Source: Citrobacter amalonaticus
GTDB taxonomy: Bacteria > Pseudomonadota > Gammaproteobacteria > Enterobacterales > Enterobacteriaceae
Length of the DNA: 64,000 nucleotides
Reading direction: 5' to 3'
Assembly: GCF_001559075.2 (NCBI RefSeq)
Contig: NZ_CP014015.2
Coordinates: 558,001 to 622,000, forward strand
Position 1 is the stretch's first letter. Each line of letters starts with the position of its first letter. The notes below the pieces were generated by a model. That model saw only the letters and a program-made list of their open reading frames with translations. It was not told the DNA's origin and ran no database searches. Made by a program: the position numbers and the translations under genes. This document shows positions 34,087 to 43,508 of the stretch, piece after piece.

Positions 34087-37000
34087 TTATCCTAACTGCT
34101 TGCGCGCGTTACGGAAGATACGCATCCATGGACCGTCCTCGCCCCAGTTTTCCGGGTGCCATGAGTTGCTGACGGTACGGTACACACGTTCCGGATGCGG
34201 CATCATCACCGTCACACGACCACTTTCCGTGGTGACCGCGGTAATACCATTCGGCGAGCCATTCGGGTTAGCCGGGTAGGTTTCCGTCACGTTGCCGAAG
34301 TTATCGACAAAGCGTAGCGCCACCAGACCTTTGCTTTCCAGTGCCGCCAGATGGGCTGCATCGCGAACTTCAACACGCCCTTCCCCGTGCGAGACGGCGA
34401 TAGGCATCATTGACCCGACCATGCCCTGCAGCAACAGAGACGGGCTCTGGGTCACTTCCACCAGGCTGAAGCGGGCTTCAAAGCGATCCGAATGGTTACG
34501 CACAAAGCGCGGCCACAGGTCACTGCCCGGGATCAGTTCGCGCAAATTCGACATCATCTGACAGCCGTTGCACACGCCCAGCGCCAGCGTCTGTGGGCGA
34601 TGGAAGAAGGTTTCGAACTCATCGCGCACGCGGTTGTTGAACAGGATTGATTTCGCCCAGCCCTCACCCGCGCCCAGAACATCGCCGTAAGAGAAGCCAC
34701 CGCAGGCTACCAGCGCCTGGAAGTTGCCCAGACCGGTACGGCCACCGAGCAGATCGCTCATGTGCACGTCAATCGCGTCAAAGCCTGCACGCTGGAACGC
34801 CGCAGCCATTTCTACGTGGGAGTTCACCCCTTGCTCACGCAGTACCGCCACTTTCGGACGCGCCCCGGTCGCAATATACGGTGCGGCGATATCTTCATTG
34901 AGTTCAAACGTCAGCTTCGCGCTCAGGCCTGGATCGGCATCGTTGGTTTTAGCATCGTGCTCCTGATCGGCGCACTCCGGGTTATCACGCAGACGCTGCA
35001 TCTGCCAGGTGGTTTCTGCCCACCAGATGCGAAGCTGAGTGCGGCTTTCACTGAAGACGGTCTGACCGTTGGCTTCGATAACAAAACGATCGCCCGTGAC
35101 GGCCTGCCCCAGGTAATGTACGCAATCACCCAGACCGTGTTGCGCCAGCAGCGCTTCCACCGCCTCGCGATCCTCGGCGCGAACCTGAATTACCGCGCCC
35201 AGCTCTTCGTTAAACAGCGCCGCCAGACGATCGTCGCCCAGCGCCGCGATATCCGCCTGAATACCGCAGTGACCGGTGAAGGCCATTTCAGCCAGCGTCA
35301 CCAGCAGGCCGCCGTCGGAACGGTCGTGATAAGCCAGCAGTTTACGTTGCGCCACCAGCGCCTGCATCGCGTCGTAGAAGCCTTTCAGTTGCGCGACGTC
35401 ACGCACATCTGCCGGTGTATCGCCAAGCTGACGGTACACTTGCGCCAGCGCCGTCGCACCCAGCGCGTTATGGCCACGACCCAGATCGATCAGCAGCAGC
35501 GCGTTGTCTTCAGTGGAAAGCTGCGGGGTGATGGTATGACGCACATCTTCCACGCGGGCAAAAGCGGAAATCACCAGCGACAGCGGCGAGGTCATTTCGC
35601 GCTGTTCATTACCTTCCTGCCAACGGGTTTTCATCGACATCGAGTCTTTACCCACCGGAATGGTCAGACCCAGCGCCGGGCAGAGTTCTTCACCGACCGC
35701 TTTCACCGCTTCATACAGACCCGCATCTTCACCCGGATGACCGGCTGCGGCCATCCAGTTGGCGGAAAGCTTAATGCGTTTGATATCGCCAATCTGCGTT
35801 GCCGCGATATTGGTCAATGCTTCCCCAACCGCCAGACGGGCAGAGGCGGAGAAGTCGAGCAACGCCACTGGCGCACGTTCGCCGATCGACATCGCTTCAC
35901 CGTAGTAGCTGTCGAGGCTGGCGGTGGTCACCGCGCAGTTCGCCACCGGCACCTGCCACGGACCGACCATCTGATCGCGAGACACCATCCCGGTCACGGT
36001 ACGGTCGCCAATGGTGACCAGGAAGGTTTTTTCCGCCACCGTCGGCAGATGCAGAACGCGTTTAACAGCATCCGCAATGGTGATGTCAGCACGATTCAGT
36101 GCCTCACCTTTCGCCTTCAGCGTCTGAACGTCGCGGGTCATCTTCGGCGTTTTACCGAGCAGCACGTCAAGCGGCAGATCGATAGGCTGGTTGTCGAAGT
36201 GGCGATCGTTTAGCGACAGATGCTGTTTTTCGGTTGCCTCACCAATCACCGCATACGGCGCGCGCTCGCGCTTACACAGCTCGTCGAACAGCGGCAGTTG
36301 ATCCGCCGCCACGGCCAGCACGTAACGTTCCTGGGACTCGTTACACCAGATTTCCAGCGGGCTCATACCCGGCTCATCGCTGAGGATGTCACGCAGTTCG
36401 AATTTACCGCCGCGTCCGCCGTCGCTAACCAGTTCTGGCATCGCGTTCGACAGACCACCGGCGCCAACGTCGTGGATAAACAGGATCGGGTTGGCGTCAC
36501 CCAACTGCCAGCAGCGGTCGATCACTTCCTGGCAGCGGCGTTCCATCTCCGGGTTATCACGCTGTACCGAGGCGAAATCAAGATCCGCGTCAGACTGGCC
36601 GGAAGCCATCGAGGAAGCCGCGCCGCCGCCCAGGCCGATATTCATCGCCGGACCGCCGAGAACGATCAGTTTCGCCCCGACGACGATCTCGCCTTTCTGC
36701 ACGTGATCGGCACGGATGTTACCAATCCCGCCCGCCAGCATGATCGGCTTGTGATAGCCGCGCAGTTCTTCGCCGTTATGGCTGGTCACTTTTTCTTCGT
36801 AAGTACGGAAATAGCCGTTCAGCGCCGGACGACCAAATTCATTGTTAAACGCCGCGCCGCCCAGCGGGCCTTCGGTCATGATATCCAGCGCGGTCACAAT
36901 ACGCTCCGGCTTGCCGAAGTCTTCCTCCCACGGCTGCTCAAAGCCCGGAATGCGCAGGTTAGAAACGGAGAAGCCTACCAGACCCGCTTTTGGCTTCGCG

Positions 37001-37974
37001 CCGCGTCCGGTAGCCCCTTCATCACGGATTTCACCGCCGGAACCGGTCGCCGCACCCGGCCACGGAGAGATCGCCGTCGGGTGGTTATGGGTTTCCACTT
37101 TCATCAGGATGTGCGCCGGCTCCTGGTGGAAGTCATAGCGACCGGTCGCGTGGTCGGCAAAGTAACGCCCCACTTCAGACCCTTCCATCACGGCCGCGTT
37201 GTCTTTATAAGCGGAAAGCACATGATCCGGCGTGGTTTCAAAGGTGTTTTTGATCATCTTGAACAGTGACTTCGGCTGTTGCTTGCCATCGATGATCCAG
37301 TCGGCGTTGAAAATCTTGTGGCGGCAGTGCTCAGAGTTCGCCTGCGCAAACATGTAGAGTTCGATATCGTTCGGGTTGCGCCCCAGTCGGGTAAACGCAT
37401 CCTGCAGGTAATCAATTTCGTCATCCGCCAGCGCCAGACCGAGACGCAGGTTAGCGTCAATCAGCGCCTGACGGCCTTCACCCAGCAGGTCAACGCTTGC
37501 AACCGGCGCTGGCTGATGGTGAGCAAACAGTTTTTCCGCGTCAGTTAATGAAGAAAACACCGTTTCCATCATCCGATCGTGCAGCTCGGCGGCAACCCAC
37601 TGCCACTGCTCAGCGCTCAGCGTGGAGGCTTCAACGTAATAAGCGACGCCGCGTTCCAGACGGTCAATCTGTTGCAGACCGCAGTTATGGGCGATATCTG
37701 TCGCTTTGGAAGACCAGGGGGAGATGGTGCCAGGGCGAGGCATCACCAGTAGCAGTTTCCCTTCCGGGGTGTGGCTGCTCAGGCTGGGACCGTATTTCAG
37801 CAGACGGGCAAGCTGCGCGTGCTCATCCTCGTTCAACGGCGCGTTCAGGTCAGCGAAATGGACGTACTCGGCGTAAATGTTGCTTACCTGGAGGTTGGCA
37901 GCCTGAAAACGTGCCAGCAGTTTGTTAATACGGAATGCGGACAGTGCAGGCGAACCACGCAGAATTTCCATCAT
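34087..37974 (-). CDS. purL: PurL, phosphoribosylformylglycinamidine synthase
   Basis: Cytoplasmic enzyme of purine synthesis that turns FGAR, glutamine and ATP into FGAM. The start MMEILRGSPAL at 37974 gives 1295 residues, the E. coli length; the longer open frame to 38079 runs through the regulatory region. An N-terminal domain is followed by the two-part synthetase core (KVETHNHPTAISPWPGAATG, near 300). The C-terminal glutaminase has nucleophile motif GVCNGCQMMS and SHGEGRVEV with PHPERVYR. A PurR box lies about 75 bases upstream. Confidence 0.98.
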   Translation of the reverse strand: MMEILRGSPALSAFRINKLLARFQAANLQVSNIYAEYVHFADLNAPLNEDEHAQLARLLKYGPSLSSHTPEGKLLLVMPRPGTISPWSSKATDIAHNCGLQQIDRLERGVAYYVEASTLSAEQWQWVAAELHDRMMETVFSSLTDAEKLFAHHQPAPVASVDLLGEGRQALIDANLRLGLALADDEIDYLQDAFTRLGRNPNDIELYMFAQANSEHCRHKIFNADWIIDGKQQPKSLFKMIKNTFETTPDHVLSAYKDNAAVMEGSEVGRYFADHATGRYDFHQEPAHILMKVETHNHPTAISPWPGAATGSGGEIRDEGATGRGAKPKAGLVGFSVSNLRIPGFEQPWEEDFGKPERIVTALDIMTEGPLGGAAFNNEFGRPALNGYFRTYEEKVTSHNGEELRGYHKPIMLAGGIGNIRADHVQKGEIVVGAKLIVLGGPAMNIGLGGGAASSMASGQSDADLDFASVQRDNPEMERRCQEVIDRCWQLGDANPILFIHDVGAGGLSNAMPELVSDGGRGGKFELRDILSDEPGMSPLEIWCNESQERYVLAVAADQLPLFDELCKRERAPYAVIGEATEKQHLSLNDRHFDNQPIDLPLDVLLGKTPKMTRDVQTLKAKGEALNRADITIADAVKRVLHLPTVAEKTFLVTIGDRTVTGMVSRDQMVGPWQVPVANCAVTTASLDSYYGEAMSIGERAPVALLDFSASARLAVGEALTNIAATQIGDIKRIKLSANWMAAAGHPGEDAGLYEAVKAVGEELCPALGLTIPVGKDSMSMKTRWQEGNEQREMTSPLSLVISAFARVEDVRHTITPQLSTEDNALLLIDLGRGHNALGATALAQVYRQLGDTPADVRDVAQLKGFYDAMQALVAQRKLLAYHDRSDGGLLVTLAEMAFTGHCGIQADIAALGDDRLAALFNEELGAVIQVRAEDREAVEALLAQHGLGDCVHYLGQAVTGDRFVIEANGQTVFSESRTQLRIWWAETTWQMQRLRDNPECADQEHDAKTNDADPGLSAKLTFELNEDIAAPYIATGARPKVAVLREQGVNSHVEMAAAFQRAGFDAIDVHMSDLLGGRTGLGNFQALVACGGFSYGDVLGAGEGWAKSILFNNRVRDEFETFFHRPQTLALGVCNGCQMMSNLRELIPGSDLWPRFVRNHSDRFEARFSLVEVTQSPSLLLQGMVGSMMPIAVSHGEGRVEVRDAAHLAALESKGLVALRFVDNFGNVTETYPANPNGSPNGITAVTTESGRVTVMMPHPERVYRTVSNSWHPENWGEDGPWMRIFRNARKQLG

Positions 37975-38049
37975 AAGTCTCTCGTCTTCTAAGCTTTCGG
38001 TGTGCCCAAGTGGGGAAACGGGCGTCATTATAAAGAATCTGAGCCGCCG

Positions 38050-38065
38050 ACGAAACCGTTTGCGT
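38050..38065 (-). promoter_or_regulatory. PurR box upstream of purL
   Basis: On the minus strand ACGCAAACGGTTTCGT (plus-strand ACGAAACCGTTTGCGT) is a near-perfect PurR operator. It lies 76-91 bases before the purL start, as expected for repression by PurR with hypoxanthine or guanine. Confidence 0.9.
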
Positions 38066-38230
38066 CGAAATAAAATCACCCCACGTTGTTGTCATACGAT
38101 GCTACCGATTGCTCTAATTAGTTGCCAACTGGCGCAAGTTTAAGCAAAATGCCGCTCATTGATGAATACTCCTGGTCTTTCTATTCCTTTTCCCATCCTG
38201 AGGCAACGCACGGTTCAGAGAATTAACTAA

Positions 38231-39781
38231 TTGAAAAAATTAAAGATTAATTATCTGTTCATCGGCATATTGACGCTGCTGCTGGCTGCGGCCCTCTGGC
38301 CCTCTATCCCCTGGTTCGGTAAAGCCGATAATCGTATCGCCGCGATCCAGTCGCGGGGAGAGTTGCGCGTGAGCACGATTGAGTCACCGCTCACCTGGGC
38401 GAAACTCGACGGTAAGCCGTACGGGCTCGATTACGAGCTGGCTCAGCAGTTCGCCAGTTATCTGGGCGTAAAGCTGAAGATTACCGTCCGCCAGAACATC
38501 AGCCAGCTGTTTGACGATCTGGATAATGGTGACGCCGACCTGCTGGCGGCCGGGCTGGTCTACAACAGTGAACGAGTGAAAAATTATCAGCCGGGACCGA
38601 CCTACTATTCGGTGTCCCAGCAACTGGTCTACAAAGTGGGCCAGTATCGTCCCCGTACATTGGGCAGCGTGACGGAAAGTCAGCTCACTATCACCCCGGG
38701 GCATGTGGTGGCGAACGATCTACAAACCCTGAAACAGACAAAATACCCTGAGCTGAGCTGGCGGATCGATGAAAAAAAAGGCTCAACGGAACTGCTTGAT
38801 GCGGTGATTGCCGGACAGCTGGATTACACCATTGCCGACTCTGTCGCCATCAGCCTTTATCAGCGCGTTCACCCCGAACTGGCCGTGGCGCTGGATATCA
38901 CCGACGAACAGCCGGTGACCTGGTTTAGTCCGCTGGATGATGACAACACGCTGTCTGCCGCCCTGCTCGATTTCTTCAACGGTATGAATGAGGACGGCTC
39001 CCTGGCGCGTCTCGAAGAAAAGTATCTGGGGCACGGCGATGATTTTGACTATGTCGATACCCGCACCTTTCTGCGCGCGGTTGATGCCATGCTCCCCGAC
39101 CTGAAACCACTGTTTGAAAAACACGCCCAGGAGATTGACTGGCAGCTGCTTGCGGCGATCTCCTGGCAGGAATCGCACTGGGATCCGCAGGCCACATCGC
39201 CAACCGGCGTGCGTGGCATGATGATGCTCACCAAAAACACCGCGCAAAGTCTCGGTCTGACCGACAGAACCGATCCTGAACAGAGCATCAGCGGTGGAGC
39301 ACGCTATTTACAGGACATGATGAGTAAAGTACCGGACACTGTGCCCGAGAACGAACGCATCTGGTTTGCGCTGGCGGCCTATAACATGGGTTATGCGCAT
39401 ATGCTTGATGCGCGAGCGCTGACGGCCAAAACGAAGGGAAACCCGGACAGTTGGGCGGACGTCAAACAGCGTCTGCCGTTGCTCAGTCAAAAACAGTATT
39501 ACAGCAAGCTGACCTACGGCTATGCGCGCGGACATGAGGCTTATGCCTACGTTGAAAACATCCGTAAATATCAGATAAGCCTGCAGGGCTATTTACAGGA
39601 GAAAGAAAAGCAACTGGCTGAAGAGATGAAACTGGCTGAAGAGTATCCGGTCGTCTCGCCAACGGAATTTGGCAAACAGCGGCGACCACTCGCCGCCTTC
39701 CTGTCGCAATCGTCATCCAGTTATCTGACGCACTCGCCGTCGCTGCTGCGTTTACCGCAGAAGAAAGAAGAGAAAGAGTAA
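38231..39781 (+). CDS. mltF: MltF, membrane-bound lytic murein transglycosylase F
   Basis: Outer-membrane-associated muramidase-like enzyme of 516 residues with a TTG start at 38231. The N terminus (INYLFIGILTLLLAAALWPS) is hydrophobic. A solute-binding type 3 domain runs about 30-265 (GLDYELAQQFASYLGVKLK, NGDADLLAAGL). A lytic SLT domain follows from about 300 with catalytic Glu in ISWQESHWDPQATSPTGVRG and AAYNMGYAHMLDARAL. MltF cleaves glycan strands to 1,6-anhydroMurNAc products. It starts divergently from purL, as in E. coli. Confidence 0.95.
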   Translation: MKKLKINYLFIGILTLLLAAALWPSIPWFGKADNRIAAIQSRGELRVSTIESPLTWAKLDGKPYGLDYELAQQFASYLGVKLKITVRQNISQLFDDLDNGDADLLAAGLVYNSERVKNYQPGPTYYSVSQQLVYKVGQYRPRTLGSVTESQLTITPGHVVANDLQTLKQTKYPELSWRIDEKKGSTELLDAVIAGQLDYTIADSVAISLYQRVHPELAVALDITDEQPVTWFSPLDDDNTLSAALLDFFNGMNEDGSLARLEEKYLGHGDDFDYVDTRTFLRAVDAMLPDLKPLFEKHAQEIDWQLLAAISWQESHWDPQATSPTGVRGMMMLTKNTAQSLGLTDRTDPEQSISGGARYLQDMMSKVPDTVPENERIWFALAAYNMGYAHMLDARALTAKTKGNPDSWADVKQRLPLLSQKQYYSKLTYGYARGHEAYAYVENIRKYQISLQGYLQEKEKQLAEEMKLAEEYPVVSPTEFGKQRRPLAAFLSQSSSSYLTHSPSLLRLPQKKEEKE

Positions 39782-39785
39782 ACAG

Positions 39786-39812
39786 AGCCGCAATGACTAC
39801 TGGCTTGCGGCT
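39786..39812. terminator. Hairpin between mltF and tadA
   Basis: AGCCGCAA (39786-39793) pairs with TTGCGGCT (39805-39812) and is followed by TTCTT. It overlaps the last codons of tadA and probably ends the mltF transcript. The T tract is short, so efficiency is uncertain. Confidence 0.6.
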
Positions 39813-40294
39813 TTCTTCAACGCTTTGATCTCCTGACGGCGCATGCGGAAGAAATCGCTGAGCAGCGTCGCACACTCCTCACGCAGGATCCCCTCGGTTA
39901 CCTCAACACGATGATTCATTCCCGGATGATGCAGAACATCCATCAGCGAACCGGCCGCGCCGGTTTTGGCATCGCGCGCGCCGAACACCACATGGCGGAT
40001 ACGGCTGTGCACCATCGCGCCGGCGCACATGACGCACGGCTCAAGGGTCACATATAGCGTCGCGTCAATCAGACGATAATTTTGCAGGACGAGACCACCC
40101 TGGCGTAGCGCCATGATCTCTGCGTGCGCGGTGGGATCGTGATGGCCAATCGGGCGGTTCCACCCTTCACCAATCACGCGATTGTTGTGCACCAATACGG
40201 CACCGACCGGGACTTCACGTTCATCCCAGGCGCGCTTCGCCAGCGTTAACGCATGACGCATCCAGTATTCGTGGCTAAATTCAACATCTGACAA
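39797..40294 (-). CDS. tadA: TadA, tRNA-specific adenosine deaminase
   Basis: Essential zinc enzyme that converts A34 to inosine in tRNA-Arg(ACG). I choose the TTG codon at 40294 (SDVEFSHEYWMRHALTL), with GGAG 9 bases upstream, giving 165 residues, near the E. coli length. An in-frame ATG at 40315 has no ribosome site. Zinc and catalytic residues are His57 and Glu59 (AHAEIMAL), Cys87 and Cys90 (PCVMCAGAMV). Its promoter region is adjacent to an ERIC element. Confidence 0.95.
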   Translation of the reverse strand: MSDVEFSHEYWMRHALTLAKRAWDEREVPVGAVLVHNNRVIGEGWNRPIGHHDPTAHAEIMALRQGGLVLQNYRLIDATLYVTLEPCVMCAGAMVHSRIRHVVFGARDAKTGAAGSLMDVLHHPGMNHRVEVTEGILREECATLLSDFFRMRRQEIKALKKAASQ

Positions 40295-40339
40295 AAGGGT
40301 TACTCCGGTAATCATTGCGGGCGCATTATACAGGGTTGC

Positions 40340-40466
40340 TATACACAAAATCATTCGAGTTGCATCAAGGCGGCAACGGAGAGAATCCCCTGGAGCTTAC
40401 ATAAGTCAGTGACAGGGGTGAACGAAGACAGCCAACGCTGAGGCAGCTTGAAGGATAAAGTGTATA
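40340..40466. repeat. ERIC element, full length
   Basis: A 127-base palindrome, exactly the consensus ERIC length, bounded by TATACAC (40340-40346) and GTGTATA (40460-40466). The core AATCCCCTGGAGCTTACATA and AGTCAGTGACAGGGGTGAAC match the ERIC1R and ERIC2 primer sites with few changes. It fills most of the gap between tadA and pgpC. Confidence 0.96.
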
Positions 40467-40483
40467 TCCCCTTCGTCTTTCAA

Positions 40484-41119
40484 CTATTCCAGTTGCTGGA
40501 GTTCTCCACGAGGCGTGACGCGCCAGCGGTGCTGGCAAAAATAGAGTAGCGGGTTGTCCTGATTGCTGTCGCTGTAGCCGCTGTAAAGGCGCAGCGGCGT
40601 GCCGATTTTACGCTCCAGTTGCGCGACTTTTTCATGCCCCAGACAGCGCAGGGTCAGCACCCAACCGCCGTACCCCCGCGTCATCTGGCTGGCGATCAGA
40701 TTCACGCGCGGCAGCCACGGCGTATCAACATAGACCTGTTCTACCAGCGACTGCGGCGAACCGGTGATGAGCCAGATATCGGCATCGGAGCTGAGCAGAT
40801 AGGTGGTCAGACGCTCCTGGACCTGAGGAAACGCCGTGACGCTCTGCCGGAACCACTGAACAAAATCGGCCTGCCTGGCCTGTAGACTGGCTTCGGTGTG
40901 ACCGAAGGTACATCCCCACAGCAACAGGCTCATCGGCCAGCGCGCGGCGCGTCCTTTGATCAGTAACGCGCCGACAATCACGGGCAACAACGGCAGCACA
41001 AGCAGCGCATTCAGCGGCTGGCGACGCAACAGATAGCGCAGGAAACTGCCGAACATATCCTGCTGATGTAACGTACCATCCAAATCAAAAAAAACGACAC
41101 GACGCGCGTGATTGGTCAA
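40484..41119 (-). CDS. pgpC: PgpC, phosphatidylglycerophosphatase C
   Basis: HAD-family phosphatase of 211 residues that removes the phosphate from phosphatidylglycerol phosphate. It has the HAD motif VVFFDLDGTLHQQD at the N terminus, a hydrophobic stretch (ALLVLPLLPVIVGALLI, about 38-54) for membrane association, LITGSPQ (motif II) and the C-terminal LYSGYSDSNQDNP. The start is a TTG at 41119 with GAGGAG six bases upstream, inside the tail of the PTS gene. The 3-base spacing suggests it is co-transcribed with the murQ-type operon. Confidence 0.93.
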   Translation of the reverse strand: MTNHARRVVFFDLDGTLHQQDMFGSFLRYLLRRQPLNALLVLPLLPVIVGALLIKGRAARWPMSLLLWGCTFGHTEASLQARQADFVQWFRQSVTAFPQVQERLTTYLLSSDADIWLITGSPQSLVEQVYVDTPWLPRVNLIASQMTRGYGGWVLTLRCLGHEKVAQLERKIGTPLRLYSGYSDSNQDNPLLYFCQHRWRVTPRGELQQLE

Positions 41120-41122
41120 ACC

Positions 41123-42487
41123 TTACTCCTCGGGATCGTTGAATCCTAACAGCCAGGTAAACAGGAACCCGGCTATCACTGCTACTAAATAGCCTAACAG
41201 ATAGAACATCACTTTTCCGGCAACAATCGTTAACGCCAGCGGCAATCCGGAAATACCGAAGGTGATCACGGTGGCGACCTTCCAGTAGCTGATCAGCGCT
41301 CCGCCTACTGCGCCGCCAAGACAGGCGCCAATAAACGGTTTGCCCAACGGTAGCGTGACGCCAAAAATCAACGGTTCACCAATACCGAGTAATCCTACCG
41401 GTAACGCCCCCTTAATCACTTTTTTCAACCGCGCGTTACGGGTTTTCATCAGCACGGCAATTGCCGCCCCCACCTGCCCGACGCCCGCCATCGCCAGAAT
41501 GGGAAAGAGCGCGTTATAGCCATGCGCCTGCACCAGCTCAACGTGAATCGGCACCAGCCCCTGATGCAGCCCTGTCAGCACCAATGGCAGGAAGGTTCCC
41601 GCCAAAACCGCGCCCACCAGAAAGCCGCCGCGATCAATAGCCCACGACGCGCCGTGCGCGATCGATTCCGAAATCCAGCCGCCAAGCGGTTGCAACGCCA
41701 CAATCGCAATCGTGCCGGTGATGATCGTCGTCAGCAGAGGATTGAGGATCAGCTCCAGCGAACCCGGCAAAATGTCACGGAACTTACGCTCAATCCAGCA
41801 CATCAGCGCCACCACCAGCAGCACGGCGATAACCCCGCCGCGGCCTGGCTGTAGCGCTTCGCCAAAGAGGGTAATTTGCGCCAGTTGCGGACTCGACAGA
41901 ATACCCGCCATCACGCCGCCCATCGCCAGCGAACCGCCGAAGACTTTGGCAGTATTCACCCCCACCAGAATGTTCATGATGGCGAAGACCGCACTGCCGA
42001 AGATCCCCATCAACCCCAGCATGTTGGGGTAATGGGTGGCGAAATCGCCGACAATATCCGGGCGTTTGAAAATGTTAATGATGCCGGTGATTAAACCGGA
42101 GGCGATAAACGCCGGGATCAGGGGAATAAATACGTTCGCCAGCTTGCGTAGCGCATCGCTCATTGGCGCTTTGTACTTCGCTTTCGCCTGCGATTTCGTG
42201 CGCTCAATGTCATCGTCTGACTGGCGCTCTCCTCCCTGCGCCAGCTGCGAGCGCATAGCATCAACAACCTTTGCTGCTTTGCCAGGCCCGACGATGAGCT
42301 GATGCTGCGCCCCCTGCTTCACGTAGCCACTGACGCCCGGTAGCTGTTTCAGATGCGGGATATCCAGCACCGTATCGTCTTTCACTTCCACCCGGACGCG
42401 CGTCATGCAATTTTCCAGACGCAGAATATTTTGTTCTCCGCCTATTCCCAGCAGAATGTCGCTGGCAAGGGTCGCCGTCTTATCCAT
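41123..42487 (-). CDS. PTS EIIBC component, MurP-like
   Basis: Inner-membrane PTS permease of 454 residues with an N-terminal EIIB domain and a C-terminal EIIC domain of about ten hydrophobic segments. Phospho-cysteine Cys28 lies in RLENCMTRVRVEV. There is no EIIA, so it needs EIIA-Glc or another donor, as MurP does. It starts close behind murQ (GAGGTAACTATG, with the stop inside the ribosome site), which strongly suggests N-acetylmuramic acid uptake. It is a little shorter than E. coli MurP (474) and may be a divergent form. Confidence 0.87.
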   Translation of the reverse strand: MDKTATLASDILLGIGGEQNILRLENCMTRVRVEVKDDTVLDIPHLKQLPGVSGYVKQGAQHQLIVGPGKAAKVVDAMRSQLAQGGERQSDDDIERTKSQAKAKYKAPMSDALRKLANVFIPLIPAFIASGLITGIINIFKRPDIVGDFATHYPNMLGLMGIFGSAVFAIMNILVGVNTAKVFGGSLAMGGVMAGILSSPQLAQITLFGEALQPGRGGVIAVLLVVALMCWIERKFRDILPGSLELILNPLLTTIITGTIAIVALQPLGGWISESIAHGASWAIDRGGFLVGAVLAGTFLPLVLTGLHQGLVPIHVELVQAHGYNALFPILAMAGVGQVGAAIAVLMKTRNARLKKVIKGALPVGLLGIGEPLIFGVTLPLGKPFIGACLGGAVGGALISYWKVATVITFGISGLPLALTIVAGKVMFYLLGYLVAVIAGFLFTWLLGFNDPEE

Positions 42488-42489
42488 AG

Positions 42490-43392
42490 TTACCTCGATG
42501 AATCTGCTAACGCAGCGCGTAAGAATCCCTGATGGGCGGCCAGCTTCTCGCGCGCCGCATTAGCGTTAAGGCCGCTCAGCGCCATAAGAATGGCCGGTTT
42601 CACGTCAAAATCGGTCTGTCTGAGCAGCGTTTCCGCTTCTGCGCGCTCAATACCAGTGGCTTCAACCACCATTCGGCACGCGCGGTCCATCAGTTTGATA
42701 TTGGTGGCTTTCATATCCACCATCAGGTTCTGGTACACCTTGCCAAACTTCACCATCGCCCCGGTGGAGATCATATTGAGCACCAGCTTTTGCGCGGTGC
42801 CGGATTTCAACCGCGTTGAGCCCGTCAGCGCCTCCGGCCCTACCACGGGTGAAATCGCGATATCCGCTTCCTGCGCAATCGGCGAGTCAGGATTACAGGA
42901 GACAGCGACCGTGGTACAACCCGTTTTGCGGGCATATTTCAGCCCACCGATGACATACGGCGTACGCCCTGATGCCGCCAGCCCGACCACCAGATCCTGC
43001 GGCGCGAGGTTCAGGGCAATAAGATCGTCTTCACCGAGCTGCGCATTGTCTTCTGCCCCTTCAACGGCCTTCAGCAATGCTCCCGGTCCACCGGCGATCA
43101 GCCCCACCACCAGCCCGTGAGGAACGCCAAACGTCGGTGGGCATTCAGACGCATCCAGCACGCCGAGTCGCCCGCTGGTCCCGGCGCCCATATAGATAAT
43201 CCGGCCACCGGATTTTAACGCTTCAGCCGCGGCATCGACGGTGCTCGCAACATCGGGCAATGTTGCTTTTACTGCTTCCGCTACCAGCGTATCCTGTTGA
43301 TTAAAACGGTGAACCAGATCCAGCGTCGATAACGCATCGAGGTCCATTGTTTGCGGATTACGGGTTTCTGATACTAAAGCGCCGAGATTCAT
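42490..43392 (-). CDS. murQ: MurQ, N-acetylmuramic acid 6-phosphate etherase
   Basis: Cytoplasmic SIS-type enzyme of 300 residues that cleaves the lactyl ether of MurNAc 6-phosphate to yield GlcNAc 6-phosphate and lactate. It has the signature GAGTSGRLGVLDASECPPTF with Glu83, and Glu114 in EGAEDNAQLG. The start has GAGGAG at a good distance. It is divergent from the RpiR-type regulator and is followed by the PTS and pgpC. The C terminus has the usual murQ helical bundle (LSGLNANAAREKLAAHQGF). Confidence 0.95.
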   Translation of the reverse strand: MNLGALVSETRNPQTMDLDALSTLDLVHRFNQQDTLVAEAVKATLPDVASTVDAAAEALKSGGRIIYMGAGTSGRLGVLDASECPPTFGVPHGLVVGLIAGGPGALLKAVEGAEDNAQLGEDDLIALNLAPQDLVVGLAASGRTPYVIGGLKYARKTGCTTVAVSCNPDSPIAQEADIAISPVVGPEALTGSTRLKSGTAQKLVLNMISTGAMVKFGKVYQNLMVDMKATNIKLMDRACRMVVEATGIERAEAETLLRQTDFDVKPAILMALSGLNANAAREKLAAHQGFLRAALADSSR

Positions 43393-43439
43393 ATTTGCTC
43401 CTCAGGAATTTTTAATTCATATTAAACGCCAATAATGGA

Positions 43440-43471
43440 ATATAATATTCGTGCAGGCGAGTGAAATTTCA
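43440..43471. promoter_or_regulatory. Two palindromes in the murQ-yfhH divergent region
   Basis: GAATATAATATTC (43440-43452) and TGAAATTTCA (43462-43471) are perfect short palindromes in the 116-base gap between murQ and the regulator gene. They are candidate operators for the RpiR-family protein, or overlap the promoters. No consensus match is claimed. Confidence 0.4.
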
Positions 43472-43508
43472 TTTTGTCGCCGCCATCACGTTTTCGTCGG
43501 GAGAGACC

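Noticed and set aside
34762..36213. Long plus-strand frame of 483 codons over purL
   Set aside because: It is antisense to a perfectly conserved purL and its composition is atypical (His- and Arg-rich), as expected for a shadow of GC-rich codons.
37975..38079. N-terminal extension of PurL by 35 residues in the open frame
   Set aside because: The extension covers the PurR operator region, lacks family match and the standard 1295-residue start is at 37974.
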